Below are positions 27,069-37,332 of a stretch of DNA of 54,509 nt, in pieces. Each line of letters starts with the position of its first letter. The stretch's first letter is position 1. This stretch comes from an uncultured Prevotellaceae bacterium (GTDB lineage Bacteria > Bacteroidota > Bacteroidia > Bacteroidales > Bacteroidaceae): contig CAMHNI010000021.1 in NCBI GenBank assembly GCA_946186505.1, positions 1 to 54,509 of the forward strand, written 5' to 3'. The translations under genes and the position numbers were made by a program. The notes beneath the pieces are model-generated. The model saw nothing but the letters and a program-made list of their open reading frames with translations, did no database searches and was not told the DNA's origin.

Positions 27069-29870
27069 ATGAAACAAAGACAAATCGTGAGACAAGGACG
27101 ACGAGTGGCACTGGTCACCTGCGGCTTGCTGATGAGTGTCTGGTCGTTCCAGTCCTGTAAAGACGACGACATGATACTTACCGGGCAACCCTCGTGGTTG
27201 GGCAACTCCATCTATGAGCGGTTGCAGGATGAGGGGAACTACAACTACACCCTGCGTCTGATTGACGACCTTGGTGAGAAAGATGTGCTGAGTCACACAG
27301 GTTCGCGTACATTGTTTGTGGCTTCTGACAGTGCCTACGATGCCTGGTTCAAGAAGAACGGGTGGAACGTCAGCAAGTACGAGGATCTCAACATCCCGCA
27401 AAAAAAGCTGCTGTTGAAGAACTCCATGATCAGCAACGCCTACCTGTTGGAGCTGATGTCGAACCAGAAGGCTACTGGCGACGCTGCTACACCTGAGTGG
27501 GGACGTACCATGCGTCGTGAGACCTCTTCGTCTTACTTCGACTCAGTGTATGTGATGCCTGTTTCGGAAATGCCCGAGACCAAGTACTGGGAGAAGTTCC
27601 GCCAGCGCGGTCACGGCATGCCAATCTTGAAGGATGCCACCGAGGCACCGATGATCCACTTCCTGCCTGCCTACTTGCAGAACAACAAGATTACGGCAGA
27701 GGACTTGAACGTGCTGACCAACGGTCGAGCAACCAGTATCAACGAGGCTTGGGTCAACGGTGTAAAGGTAGTGAATTCTGGCGATCCTGCTCGCAAGAAG
27801 ATTGACTACGACATCACCTGTAAGAACGGTTATATCCAGAAAGTGGAGAACGTCATTGAGTACAGCCCCAACATGGCTGAGCTGATCAAGATGGATCAGA
27901 ACACTCAGACCTGGAGCCGTCTGCTCGATCGTTTCTCTGCACCTTATTATTATAAAGAGCTGTCTGACCGCTACAACAATACTTTCGGTAAGAACGACTC
28001 CCTCTTCGTGCTGGGCTATCTCAGCAAAAACATGTGGAGGTGGTCGGCTTCAGGTGGCTCCAGAGTGGTGGCCAACTATCCTAACGTTAAGATTTATGAC
28101 CCTGACAATAATCCTGTCGATGCTACGGAGCTTTTGTCGTATGATCCGGGTTGGAACCAGTATATCCTTGACAACACCGATATAGACATGCACGCCGACG
28201 CGGGTATGATGATTGTTCCTACTGACCAGGCTATGGACGAATGGTGGAACGGTGAAGGTAAGGAACTGCAGGACGAATATCACTCGCTTGATTCAGTGCC
28301 CACCAACATCATCGCTGAGCTTATCAACGTGAACATGCTGAGCCGTTTCTCCAGCTTCGTACCTTCCAAGTTTGGAAGCGTGCTGAACGATGCCAAGGAG
28401 CCTCTCGGTATCAAGAAGGAAGATGTCGTGGGCTGCTACATGGGCTGTAATGGTGTTATCTACAAGACTAATAAGGTGTTCACGCCGGCATTGTTCTCGT
28501 CAGTGGCTTATCCCGCTTTGGCACATGCTTCTGAAATGAACATCATTTATTATGTGATTGACAACCGTAACTTCAAGCCCTACCTGCTTTCAATGGACTC
28601 GAAGTATGCACTGATACTGCCGCATAATGATGCCATGCTGTACTATCTGGATCCCAGCACCTACGGCAAGAGCACTCAGGATGATAATGGTGAGATTGTG
28701 GAAAACCCCAATATCATTGAGATCAGCTATAACAATTCGACCAAGCAGATCAAGGCCGACCGCTACAACGGCTTCGTTTCGGCCGACGGTACTATCACCA
28801 AGGGCGAAAGGATGCAGCAGAATATTACATCAGAGGTGATTAACAAACTGTTTGACAGCATGATGGATCAGCTGATTATCGTCATCCCCGACCAGAGCAA
28901 GACGCTGGAGGACTATATTGCCGAGGGTTATCATTACTTCAAGACCAAGGGTGGCAGCATTGTCAAGGCATCCATTGTGGACGGTACCGTTGCCTTCCAG
29001 GGAGGCTGGCAGATGGAGCACAATCGTGACATCTTGAGCACAGGAGAATATGTGAAGACCAATGGTAAGTCGTATATGGTGAGCTCACAAGTACCGATGG
29101 GCGCTCAGAATACGGTTTATACGACGTTGCAAGCCCATCCGGAATTCTCGTCGTTCCTGACCATTCTTGATAACGACTATAACAACCTGCTGTCTCAAAA
29201 GCTGAGCAATAAGTACAATGCTGGTATGTCCTCAAAAAACAGCAAGAACTTGCGTTTGCTCGACAACTATAACTACACGGTCTATGTGCCCTCCAATTCA
29301 GCTATTCAGGATCTGCAGGATAAGGGCTACCTGCCCACTGAAGCTGAACTGGACCGTGGTGACTATGACGCCAAGACGGGTGCCGACCCTGTGTTGGACA
29401 GTATCTGTCTTGATAAAGGCTGGTATAAACTGGCTGGTGCCACGAAGGCCTCTGACTCGTTAGAGGTGCGTAAGAAGGTGGCTGCCGTGATTACTAATGT
29501 TGTTTCTGATTTCGTGCGCTATCACGTTCAAGACCGCTCGCTGGCTATTGGTATGGCACGTGAGACGGGTTCCGACGGAAACTATGAGAGCATGAAGCGC
29601 AATCTCGAGACGGGTAAGTTCTACCCGATTAAGGTTGACTACGATGCTGCCAATATGACGGTGACCGATGCGTTGGATAACGCCTGTCATGTGGTGAAGA
29701 CAGGAGGACTATACAATCTGATTTGCCGTGAGTACTGGTTTGAGGGCACGGGTAATACAGCCCGTATGTACATGGCCAGCGATGTTGTGGTACACCAGAT
29801 TGACGGTGTGCTGAAGTTCGAAGCCATGAGAAAATGGACTGATATCGTGGAAGAAGCTCTAACTAACTAA
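27069..29870 (+). CDS. Surface lipoprotein with four FAS1 (fasciclin)-like modules
   Basis: This 933-residue lipoprotein has its lipobox at FQSC (Cys30), followed directly by KDDD, the acidic signal that sends Bacteroidetes lipoproteins to the cell surface. Four stretches match the FAS1 core strand: LFVASDSAYDAW near residue 80, MMIVPTDQAMDEWW near 378, ALILPHNDAMLYYL near 513 and YTVYVPSNSAIQDL near 735. FAS1 domains mediate adhesion and carbohydrate or protein contact in other organisms. It is the first gene of a seven-gene plus-strand cluster and ends 18 bases before a susC gene. Surface ligand capture ahead of the transporter is the likely role; the ligand is unknown. No promoter could be assigned. 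Confidence 0.82.
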   Translation: MKQRQIVRQGRRVALVTCGLLMSVWSFQSCKDDDMILTGQPSWLGNSIYERLQDEGNYNYTLRLIDDLGEKDVLSHTGSRTLFVASDSAYDAWFKKNGWNVSKYEDLNIPQKKLLLKNSMISNAYLLELMSNQKATGDAATPEWGRTMRRETSSSYFDSVYVMPVSEMPETKYWEKFRQRGHGMPILKDATEAPMIHFLPAYLQNNKITAEDLNVLTNGRATSINEAWVNGVKVVNSGDPARKKIDYDITCKNGYIQKVENVIEYSPNMAELIKMDQNTQTWSRLLDRFSAPYYYKELSDRYNNTFGKNDSLFVLGYLSKNMWRWSASGGSRVVANYPNVKIYDPDNNPVDATELLSYDPGWNQYILDNTDIDMHADAGMMIVPTDQAMDEWWNGEGKELQDEYHSLDSVPTNIIAELINVNMLSRFSSFVPSKFGSVLNDAKEPLGIKKEDVVGCYMGCNGVIYKTNKVFTPALFSSVAYPALAHASEMNIIYYVIDNRNFKPYLLSMDSKYALILPHNDAMLYYLDPSTYGKSTQDDNGEIVENPNIIEISYNNSTKQIKADRYNGFVSADGTITKGERMQQNITSEVINKLFDSMMDQLIIVIPDQSKTLEDYIAEGYHYFKTKGGSIVKASIVDGTVAFQGGWQMEHNRDILSTGEYVKTNGKSYMVSSQVPMGAQNTVYTTLQAHPEFSSFLTILDNDYNNLLSQKLSNKYNAGMSSKNSKNLRLLDNYNYTVYVPSNSAIQDLQDKGYLPTEAELDRGDYDAKTGADPVLDSICLDKGWYKLAGATKASDSLEVRKKVAAVITNVVSDFVRYHVQDRSLAIGMARETGSDGNYESMKRNLETGKFYPIKVDYDAANMTVTDALDNACHVVKTGGLYNLICREYWFEGTGNTARMYMASDVVVHQIDGVLKFEAMRKWTDIVEEALTN

Positions 29871-29872
29871 GA

Positions 29873-29879
29873 GAGGAGG
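29873..29879 (+). promoter_or_regulatory. Strong Shine-Dalgarno-like site before the second susC
   Basis: GAGGAGG lies 9 bases before the ATG at 29889. Bacteroidetes genes rarely carry such a strong purine-rich site. Here it fixes the start codon and may raise translation of the transporter relative to its neighbours. Confidence 0.55.
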
Positions 29880-29888
29880 AATTAACCT

Positions 29889-32800
29889 ATGAGAAGAATA
29901 AAATTCATAATCATGTCGATAGCACTGCTGTTTGCGATGACAGCCGGTGCACAGACGATAACATCAGTCCATGGAACGCTGAGCGACGACATGGGACCGC
30001 TGATGGGTGCTACGGTGTGCGAGATTGACGGTAACGGACGTATCATCAACTCAGCTATCACCGACTTGAATGGTAACTTCACGATGAAGGTGAAGAACCC
30101 GAAGGATAAGATCCGCTTCAGCTATGTGGGTCTGCAGACGGTCACACAGCCTATCAACAAGACCACCTATAACCTGAAAATGACGTCTGTCACGCAGATC
30201 AAGGAGGTGGTGGTGAAGTCGAAGAAACGCGCCACGGGTAACGGACTGCCCATTCCCGAGCGCGAAATCTCCAGTGCTACACAGACCATTTCGACGAAGG
30301 AATTCGAGGGTCTGGGTATCACCTCGATTGATGAGGCCCTGCAGGGTCGTATTGCCGGTCTGGACATTATCAGCAACTCTGGTAACCTCGGTTCAGGTTC
30401 TACCATGCGTTTGCGTGGTGCCTCTTCCATTTCGACCCTCACTGACTCAAACCCCCTGATTGTGGTCGATGGAAACATCCGCGAGGTGAACCTCGACGGC
30501 TTCGATATGGCAGGTGCCAACGATGAGAAGTTTGCCGAGCTGCTGAACATCAACCCGGAGGACATCGCCACGATTACCGTGCTGAAAGATGCTGCCGCTA
30601 CGGCTGTCTATGGTTCACAGGGTGGTAATGGTGTCATCGAGCTGACCACCAAGCGTGGTGTGCGAGGCAAACCAAAGGTGACCTACTCACTGAAACTTAC
30701 GGGAACCTACCAGCCGAAGGGTTACGACCTGCTCAGCGGTGATGACTACACCATGATGCTGAAGGAGGCCTACTTCAACCCCCGTCAGGATGACAATGCC
30801 TCTGACAAGGAACGCATCCCTGAAATCAACTATCTGGACGACACAGACAACTTCACCGAATGGCGTCAGTTCCGTGACAACACCGACTGGCGTGATGCTG
30901 TTACCCAGACTGGTCTCCGCCAGAACCACTATGTGACCATCAGTGGTGGTGGTGAGAAAGCAACCTTCCGTATCGGTGCCGGTTACGACCATGAGACGGG
31001 TACAATTATCGAGCAGGTGCTGAACCGTCTGTCAACGCGTGTGAACCTTGACTATTTTGTATCGGAGCGTATCCGTGTCAGCACCAATTTCTCGCTGACC
31101 TATACGAAAAACGACCAGAACTCCGATGACCTGCTGTCTATTGCCCTGAAAAAGATGCCAAACCTGAGTATCTACGAGAAGGATCCTGTCACAGGTCAAA
31201 ACACCGACAAATATTATACTGTGAAGCAGTTGACGGATGCAGAGAGAGATTTACGTGGAGGCGATGTTTTCGGGGGTGACCAGCGTAACTATGTGAACCC
31301 CGTGGCTTCTGCCCATTTGGCTGAGAAGCAGCACCGTAGCTACGACATGAACCCTGAGCTGATCATCAACTACAATCTCCTGGGCTTGGATGAGGATCAC
31401 TGGCAGTTGGCCTGGCGCGGTTCTGTCTATATGAATATCTCTAATCACTATAATGATTCGTTCTATCCGCAGGAACTGGTTTCAAAGAGATGGGAAGACA
31501 AGGTGAACACCTCTGCTTCAAGTTCGTCGAAGAGCGTGTCGTTCAACACGAAGCAGACGCTGACGCTTACTCCCGCCTTCACCAATAAGGATCACTCGAT
31601 GATGGCAATGGGTCGATTTGAACTGACATCTGGTAACAGCAGCTCGCAGTCAACTGATGGCTACGGTCTGCCTTCTTCTGGCCGTGTCATCGTCAGTCCT
31701 TCTGCTGGCGGCCTGATTAACGGCATGAGTTCAGGTTACAGTCAGTGGCGCTCCATGTACTACACGTTCTCCATGCACTATGCTTACAAAGGCCGCTACG
31801 TGCTGGACGCCACCCTGCGTGCCGACGGTACGACCAAGTTCGGACCGGACAGTCGTTGGGGCTACTTCCCCTCACTGTCAGCCAAGTGGATTATCAGTGA
31901 CGAACCCTGGATGCAGAAGGCCAAGCCTACGCTCTCTATGTTAGCCATTCGTCCCTCTTGGGGCCGTGTGGGTAACCAGCCGGGTCAGAACTACCTCTTC
32001 ACCTCGAAATACGAATCAACCACCCGTTACATCGATATGGCAGCCATGAAGCCGGTGAACATCCGTCTAAGCGACCTAAAGTGGCAGCTTGTGACCAGCT
32101 ATAACCTCGGACTCGATATTCACTTCTTCGATGAGAGGCTGAACCTGACTGTCGAGGGTTATCAGTCAACCACGACCGACATGCTTATGGGCGGCTTCCG
32201 TATTCCTTCAAATACTGGTTTCACCACCGTGCCTTACCACAACAACGGTAAGATGCGCAACACGGGTTGGGAGTTCCATATCAATACCAACCGCCTTGTC
32301 CAGAAAGGCAAGTTCATGATGGATATGAACGTGAATTTCGGTAATAACCGTAATGAAATCCTCGAAATGGACCCCTATATTCTGGAAAATAAAAACTCCG
32401 TCTATGGCTATGCTAATGGCGAGACGCTGCGCCGCGTGCAGTTGCATAACCCGTTCGGTGCCATCTATGGCTTCAAGTACCTGGGTGTCTATCAGTACAA
32501 CTACAACACGGTTAAGAATGCTGTGGAGGGAATGAGCAAGGAAGAGATCTATGCCTGGTGGAGGGAGTTTACTGCACAGGGCAAGACCGCTCCTGTGGCT
32601 GTGAATGCTGATGGCGACATCATTCTCGAAGGTAACAACGTGCCAAAGCGCATGATGTATGACTATCGTTCCGACGATACTGGTCATGACGGTACGTTCC
32701 CAGGCTTCAACGGTGGTGATGCCATCTATGCCGACCTGAACCACGACGGACAGATCAACGCCCTCGATATCACCTACTTAGGCTCTTCACTGCCTAAGCT

Positions 32801-33284
32801 GACTGGTGGTTTTGGCTTCACCTTCAGCTATGGCGACTGGCGACTCTCTACCCAGTTCACCTACCGTGTGGGTAACAAGATTATCAACAAGGCTCGTCTG
32901 AGCGCTGAGGCGATGACAGGCAACGACAACCAGTCGCAGGCTGTGAACTACCGCTGGCGTCAGGAGGGTGACGAGACCGTGATTCCACGCGCCATGAATG
33001 GTAATACAAACTTCAATACTCTGATTAGCGACCGCTTCGTAGAGGACGGCAGCTACCTGCGTATGAGCTATGCACAGTTGAACTATTCGATTAGGAAGAA
33101 GTATCTGACATGGATTGGCTTGAACCGCGTTTCGTTCTATGCATCCATCAACAACCCGTTTGTTCTGACGAAGTACTCAGGTGTTGACCCCGATATCGCC
33201 TTTGGTGGTGAGGATCCTGCCATCGACTGGGCACAGACTCCTCGTTCGCGTTCCTTTACTCTGGGTATCACGGTTGACTTCTAA
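29889..33284 (+). CDS. SusC-like TonB-dependent transporter, FAS1 cluster pair 1
   Basis: This 1131-residue outer-membrane protein has a signal peptide ending near AGAQ (residue 22). A carboxypeptidase-regulatory-like domain follows (about 25-105, with LMGATVCEIDGNGRI and FSYVGLQTV). The TonB-box region is diverged to EVVVKSKKR, in place of VVVIGYG. The plug has MRLRGASSIS, NPLIVVDGN and VLKDAAATAVYGSQGGNGVI. The barrel ends GITVDF. It would import an unknown ligand together with the SusD-like protein encoded next. The surrounding operon has no enzyme that would point to a substrate. Confidence 0.93.
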   Translation: MRRIKFIIMSIALLFAMTAGAQTITSVHGTLSDDMGPLMGATVCEIDGNGRIINSAITDLNGNFTMKVKNPKDKIRFSYVGLQTVTQPINKTTYNLKMTSVTQIKEVVVKSKKRATGNGLPIPEREISSATQTISTKEFEGLGITSIDEALQGRIAGLDIISNSGNLGSGSTMRLRGASSISTLTDSNPLIVVDGNIREVNLDGFDMAGANDEKFAELLNINPEDIATITVLKDAAATAVYGSQGGNGVIELTTKRGVRGKPKVTYSLKLTGTYQPKGYDLLSGDDYTMMLKEAYFNPRQDDNASDKERIPEINYLDDTDNFTEWRQFRDNTDWRDAVTQTGLRQNHYVTISGGGEKATFRIGAGYDHETGTIIEQVLNRLSTRVNLDYFVSERIRVSTNFSLTYTKNDQNSDDLLSIALKKMPNLSIYEKDPVTGQNTDKYYTVKQLTDAERDLRGGDVFGGDQRNYVNPVASAHLAEKQHRSYDMNPELIINYNLLGLDEDHWQLAWRGSVYMNISNHYNDSFYPQELVSKRWEDKVNTSASSSSKSVSFNTKQTLTLTPAFTNKDHSMMAMGRFELTSGNSSSQSTDGYGLPSSGRVIVSPSAGGLINGMSSGYSQWRSMYYTFSMHYAYKGRYVLDATLRADGTTKFGPDSRWGYFPSLSAKWIISDEPWMQKAKPTLSMLAIRPSWGRVGNQPGQNYLFTSKYESTTRYIDMAAMKPVNIRLSDLKWQLVTSYNLGLDIHFFDERLNLTVEGYQSTTTDMLMGGFRIPSNTGFTTVPYHNNGKMRNTGWEFHINTNRLVQKGKFMMDMNVNFGNNRNEILEMDPYILENKNSVYGYANGETLRRVQLHNPFGAIYGFKYLGVYQYNYNTVKNAVEGMSKEEIYAWWREFTAQGKTAPVAVNADGDIILEGNNVPKRMMYDYRSDDTGHDGTFPGFNGGDAIYADLNHDGQINALDITYLGSSLPKLTGGFGFTFSYGDWRLSTQFTYRVGNKIINKARLSAEAMTGNDNQSQAVNYRWRQEGDETVIPRAMNGNTNFNTLISDRFVEDGSYLRMSYAQLNYSIRKKYLTWIGLNRVSFYASINNPFVLTKYSGVDPDIAFGGEDPAIDWAQTPRSRSFTLGITVDF

Positions 33285-33293
33285 CTCTAACGT

Positions 33294-33340
33294 AGATTGA
33301 AGATTGAAAATTGAAGATTGATAATTGGAAATTAAAGATT
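33294..33340 (+). repeat. AT-rich 7-9 base repeat before the SusD gene
   Basis: The 56-base gap between susC and susD is almost entirely made of loose copies of GATTGAA / AATTGAAA. A similar block precedes the third FAS1 gene (37302-37332). These blocks create false TTG-initiated extensions of the downstream genes. Confidence 0.65.
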
Positions 33341-35128
33341 ATGAAAAAGAAATATAGTAATATAATCTGCGCAATCTGCGTAATCTGCGGTTTCTCTTCC
33401 TGTGCCGACTTCTTGGAGATTAAGCCCCAGAGTGAGATTATTCTGGAGGATTTCTGGAATGAGAAGGCTGACGTCGAAAACGTGGTGGCAGGTTGCTATT
33501 CACGCTTGCAGGACGATGGTGTGCGTCGCCGCATGATGATCTGGGGTGAGGCACGAAGTGAGAATGTGATGGCCAATGGTGTGGCTATCAATGGTGATGT
33601 GAACCTACATAACATCCTGAAAGAAAACATCACGGCCATGAACTCCTATACCACATGGGATGGCTTCTATGACGTGATTAACCGCTGTAATACGGTATTG
33701 AAGTATGCACCCGAGGTGGCTGCCAAGGACCCGGCCTATACAATGGGCGACCTGAACGCAACCATCGCTGAGGTGACAGCCTTGCGCTCGCTATGCTATT
33801 TCTATCTGATTCGCACATTCCGCGACGTGCCTTTCTCTCGTGAGGCATTCACGGATGACAACCAGAAGATGGACCTGCCTGCTTCACCTTTCGAGACAGT
33901 GCTTGCCTACCTGATTGAAGACCTGGAGGCTGTCAAGGACAATGCTGTCAAACGTTATCCTGAGGGTAGCTATAACAGTGATCAGGACCGCTATCAGACA
34001 GGGCGAATCACGCAAGATGCTATTCATGCCATGCTCTGCGAACTGTATCTCTGGAAGGGTGACTATGACAATAGCATCCGCTATGCTGACCTCGTCATCA
34101 AGTCGAAGCAGGACATAGAAGAGGAAAAGGAGAAGAAGCGCAGGTCTTCAGCTGAGACGAAGGCCCGCGTGAAGGTGCGCCTTGGCGACTATCCCTTGGT
34201 CTATGACAACTTGACAACTACCACCTATGGTGATGCCTATGAAGAAATCTTTGCAGACGGTTCCAGCAAGGAGACCATTTTTGAACTCAGCTATGACAGG
34301 ACTCCTGCCAGTTCGCAACTGCCTGCCAACTCGGCTGTTGTATCGCTTTATGGCGGTCAGACCGGTTCACCATTGCTCGTCGGTTCAAAGTATTTGAAGG
34401 AGGATATCGAGCTGACTTCGCAGAGAACGGTCTATGAGGATGCCAACAAGAAGCTCGATGCACGTATATACACCAACTGTGATGCCACTTCCGATGCACC
34501 GCGTATCAGGAAGATGTCTTCAAGTAGAATACGTATCAATGCTTCGACTTCTTCGCCCGATGCGACGTACTCTACCTATGCGAACAACAGCAATAGCAGC
34601 ACGTGGATTTTCTACCGTTTGCCTGATATTATGCTCATGAAGGCAGAGGCACTTTGCGAAAAGATGAGAAGTTCAAGTCCAGGAACGACTGCTGAGGAAG
34701 ACTCTGTTATTGCTGCCTACAACAAGCCGCTGCTCGAGAAAGCTTTCGAGCTGGCCAATGTGGTGAACAAGCGTTCTATCTGCAAAAAAGAACTGACGGG
34801 CACTGATACCCTGCAGTTTACAAACTACGCATCGAAAGACTTGATGACAAAGCTTGTGAAGCGTGAGCGTCAGCGTGAACTGATGTACGAGGGTAAGCGT
34901 TGGTTCGACCTGGTGCGCTATTCTCTGCGTGCCGGCAACACCGACGAATTGATAGATGCAGTAGGACATCGTGAAGATGTAAACAAGGGATTCGTCCAGA
35001 ATTTCTTTAAGAAGATGGATGCCATCTTCTGGCCCTATAATATTGACGAAATGAAGGTGAACCGTAACCTGGTGCCCAACCCTGCCTTCAGCAGCGGCGA
35101 AAACTCCAGTTACGAAAAGACGAATTAA
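33341..35128 (+). CDS. SusD-like lipoprotein, FAS1 cluster pair 1
   Basis: This 595-residue RagB/SusD-family surface lipoprotein has its lipobox at FSSC (Cys21). Family features are ADFLEIKPQSEI right after it, the helical YDVINRCNTVLKY, TALRSLCYFYLIRTFRDVPF, and near the end KRERQRELMYEGKRWFDLVRY. The start at 33341 is preferred to a TTG ten codons upstream, which lies in AT-rich repeat DNA and would hide the signal peptide. It works as the lid of the preceding SusC. The ligand is unknown. Confidence 0.93.
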   Translation: MKKKYSNIICAICVICGFSSCADFLEIKPQSEIILEDFWNEKADVENVVAGCYSRLQDDGVRRRMMIWGEARSENVMANGVAINGDVNLHNILKENITAMNSYTTWDGFYDVINRCNTVLKYAPEVAAKDPAYTMGDLNATIAEVTALRSLCYFYLIRTFRDVPFSREAFTDDNQKMDLPASPFETVLAYLIEDLEAVKDNAVKRYPEGSYNSDQDRYQTGRITQDAIHAMLCELYLWKGDYDNSIRYADLVIKSKQDIEEEKEKKRRSSAETKARVKVRLGDYPLVYDNLTTTTYGDAYEEIFADGSSKETIFELSYDRTPASSQLPANSAVVSLYGGQTGSPLLVGSKYLKEDIELTSQRTVYEDANKKLDARIYTNCDATSDAPRIRKMSSSRIRINASTSSPDATYSTYANNSNSSTWIFYRLPDIMLMKAEALCEKMRSSSPGTTAEEDSVIAAYNKPLLEKAFELANVVNKRSICKKELTGTDTLQFTNYASKDLMTKLVKRERQRELMYEGKRWFDLVRYSLRAGNTDELIDAVGHREDVNKGFVQNFFKKMDAIFWPYNIDEMKVNRNLVPNPAFSSGENSSYEKTN

Positions 35129-35153
35129 TGTGTAAAGCTTAAACAAAGAGATT

Positions 35154-37301
35154 ATGAATATCAAGAATAAGTTGAAAGTGGCTTTGATGGCGATGGCGGC
35201 CTGCATGGTCATAGGGCCGCTGACGAGTTGCTCCGATGAGCCTGACAGCGAATATTTCTACACCTTCACGGGTGAGATGTTGAGCGATTATATCAGCAAT
35301 CGTAAGCAGTACAGCGAGTTTAAGACCATTGTTGAGCGAGCTGAGTTGATGGATCTGTTGTCAACCTACGGAAGATATACCTGCTTCCTGCCTGACAACA
35401 AGGCTGTGGATGCGTTTCTGCAGTCTCGCGGGTTGAGCAGTGTTGATCAGTTGTCTGATGCTGACTGTGATACGATTGCCCGTACCCATCTGGTGCAGAA
35501 TATGTATTCTACTTTCGAGATGAATACTGACTTCCTGCCCACCTATAATCTGCAGGGCCGTTATCTGGCTACCAAGGCAGTAGAAGACGAGAAAGGCAAT
35601 GCGGTGATTCAGATTGAGGGCCTGGCCTACATCATCTTCAGTGACACACTGGAGACTGGCGAAATTGTTCACCAGAACGACTCAGTGGAGAATGGTATCG
35701 TGCAGCCCGTCAATATGGTGATTGAGAAATCCAATTGCTATATTGCTGACATCCTGCGCGACAACGACAAGATCCACCTCTTCTACCAAGCCCTCACCCA
35801 GACGGGTGTCCGTCGGGAGATTGAGAAGATTGAGGACGTGACCTACTCGAAGAACCAGCCCAAATACAGATACCGCTCACACACTCACTCTGAGGTGGGT
35901 TGGGTGCCCGATCGTAAGAAGTACGGCTTTACCGCTTTCGTTGAGCCAGACACAATTTATCTGAAGAAGTTCGACGAGTACGGCATCACCATTAGCAATA
36001 ATGATACGTTGCGTGCCCTTTACGACTTGGCTGCAAAGATTTATTATCCCATCTATGGATCCCCCGAGACTTTCAATGATGCCGCCAAGGATGGTTGGAA
36101 GTATGAGAACTTGACCGACAGCATCAACCCGCTGAAGCGCTTTATTCAGTATCATATCATGAACCGTTATGTGCCAGGCGCTGACAAATTGTTTGCGATG
36201 CAGATAGATGAGCACGGCAAATATCCCTTCGGCTTCGACGGCTCATTAGTGAATCCGACGGAATGGTACGTTACGCTGCTGCCTCACACCATGCTCAAGG
36301 TGTCGATGCTGACTATGAACAGGGATGAGCAGGGACGCGACTGCCGTGGCACGGACCGTGACAAGGTGAAGCGTGCTTTCCTCAACCGTCGCTATGGTGA
36401 GACCTCAGACTTCCAAATCCGTGGTACGCTGATTGACAACAATGTGGAATCAGATTACCAGCATGATGCCGTCAACGGTCACTACTTCTATGTCGATGAC
36501 CTGGTGAAGTTTGACGAGGACGTGATTGACAAGGTTCAGAACATGCGTATCCGTATGGACTTCTCTACCGTATTCCCCGAGGTGATGACCAATGACATGC
36601 GCGATGAGGGTAACTACTTAGGCGATGATCCTGACAATACCCCTGACGATAGCAATGATCCTAAGAACGGTAAGAACCGCTACTTCCCCGACGGCTATCT
36701 GGATGGTGTGACCGTCAATAATGATGGTCATCTGGTGCTGCGCCGCCCCCATCTCTATTACTGGTCTTGGCAGGGTGATGAGTGGAACCTCTTCGGTGAC
36801 TATGATATGACTTTCCGCATCCCGCCGGTGCCGTTCAGCGGTGAATGGCAGTTGCGTCTGGGCTTCTGCTCGATTCCTACGCGTGGTGTCATGCAGGTGT
36901 ATTTTGACGGCGTGCCCCAGGGTATTCCTCTGGATATGACCAAGGACTTGAATACGGAAATGTATTTGGGCTCCCGTTACCAGAACTATGATAATTATAT
37001 GAAGATGTCCGATGAGGAGAAGGCTGAGTATCAGAAGGCTCTGAAGAACATGGGTGCCTACGATGACGGACGCAGCCAGTGGATTGGTCAGAAAGACCAC
37101 CCGTTGGGCAATGCATCCGGTATGTATCGTCGTATCCTCTGTCAGACTTACATCGATGCCACTAAGGATCACTACGTCCGCTTCCGCGTGGCTTCCGACG
37201 GTAAGGGTAACAACAACGAGTTTATGTTCGATTTCTGGGAAATGGTGCCCAAGTCGGTCTATGCGGTCGATGGTGAAGATGCCATGGAAGACGACCTGTA
37301 A
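35154..37301 (+). CDS. FAS1-like surface lipoprotein with C-terminal beta-rich domain
   Basis: This 715-residue lipoprotein has its lipobox at LTSC (Cys26), followed by SDEPDSE, an acidic surface-export signal. An N-terminal FAS1-like module (about 35-220) has YTCFLPDNKAVDAFL near residue 74. A second, weaker FAS1-like part (about 245-460) includes LKRFIQYHIMNRYV. The C-terminal third (about 505-700) starts YFPDGYLDGVTVNNDGHLV and has FRIPPVPFSGEWQLRLGF; it looks like a beta-sandwich and I do not recognise it. An Asp/Asn-rich linker (GDDPDNTPDDSNDP) precedes it. It sits where SusE-type proteins sit in other loci, directly after susD. A surface ligand-binding role is inferred. Confidence 0.75.
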   Translation: MNIKNKLKVALMAMAACMVIGPLTSCSDEPDSEYFYTFTGEMLSDYISNRKQYSEFKTIVERAELMDLLSTYGRYTCFLPDNKAVDAFLQSRGLSSVDQLSDADCDTIARTHLVQNMYSTFEMNTDFLPTYNLQGRYLATKAVEDEKGNAVIQIEGLAYIIFSDTLETGEIVHQNDSVENGIVQPVNMVIEKSNCYIADILRDNDKIHLFYQALTQTGVRREIEKIEDVTYSKNQPKYRYRSHTHSEVGWVPDRKKYGFTAFVEPDTIYLKKFDEYGITISNNDTLRALYDLAAKIYYPIYGSPETFNDAAKDGWKYENLTDSINPLKRFIQYHIMNRYVPGADKLFAMQIDEHGKYPFGFDGSLVNPTEWYVTLLPHTMLKVSMLTMNRDEQGRDCRGTDRDKVKRAFLNRRYGETSDFQIRGTLIDNNVESDYQHDAVNGHYFYVDDLVKFDEDVIDKVQNMRIRMDFSTVFPEVMTNDMRDEGNYLGDDPDNTPDDSNDPKNGKNRYFPDGYLDGVTVNNDGHLVLRRPHLYYWSWQGDEWNLFGDYDMTFRIPPVPFSGEWQLRLGFCSIPTRGVMQVYFDGVPQGIPLDMTKDLNTEMYLGSRYQNYDNYMKMSDEEKAEYQKALKNMGAYDDGRSQWIGQKDHPLGNASGMYRRILCQTYIDATKDHYVRFRVASDGKGNNNEFMFDFWEMVPKSVYAVDGEDAMEDDL

Positions 37302-37332
37302 ATTGAAAATTGTAAATTGAAAATTGAAAGTT
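37302..37332 (+). repeat. AATTGAAA repeat before the third FAS1 gene
   Basis: The 31-base gap consists of AATTGAAA-like units (AATTGAAAATTGTAAATTGA and onward), directly after the stop codon and up to the next ATG. It is the same type as 33294-33340. Confidence 0.7.
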
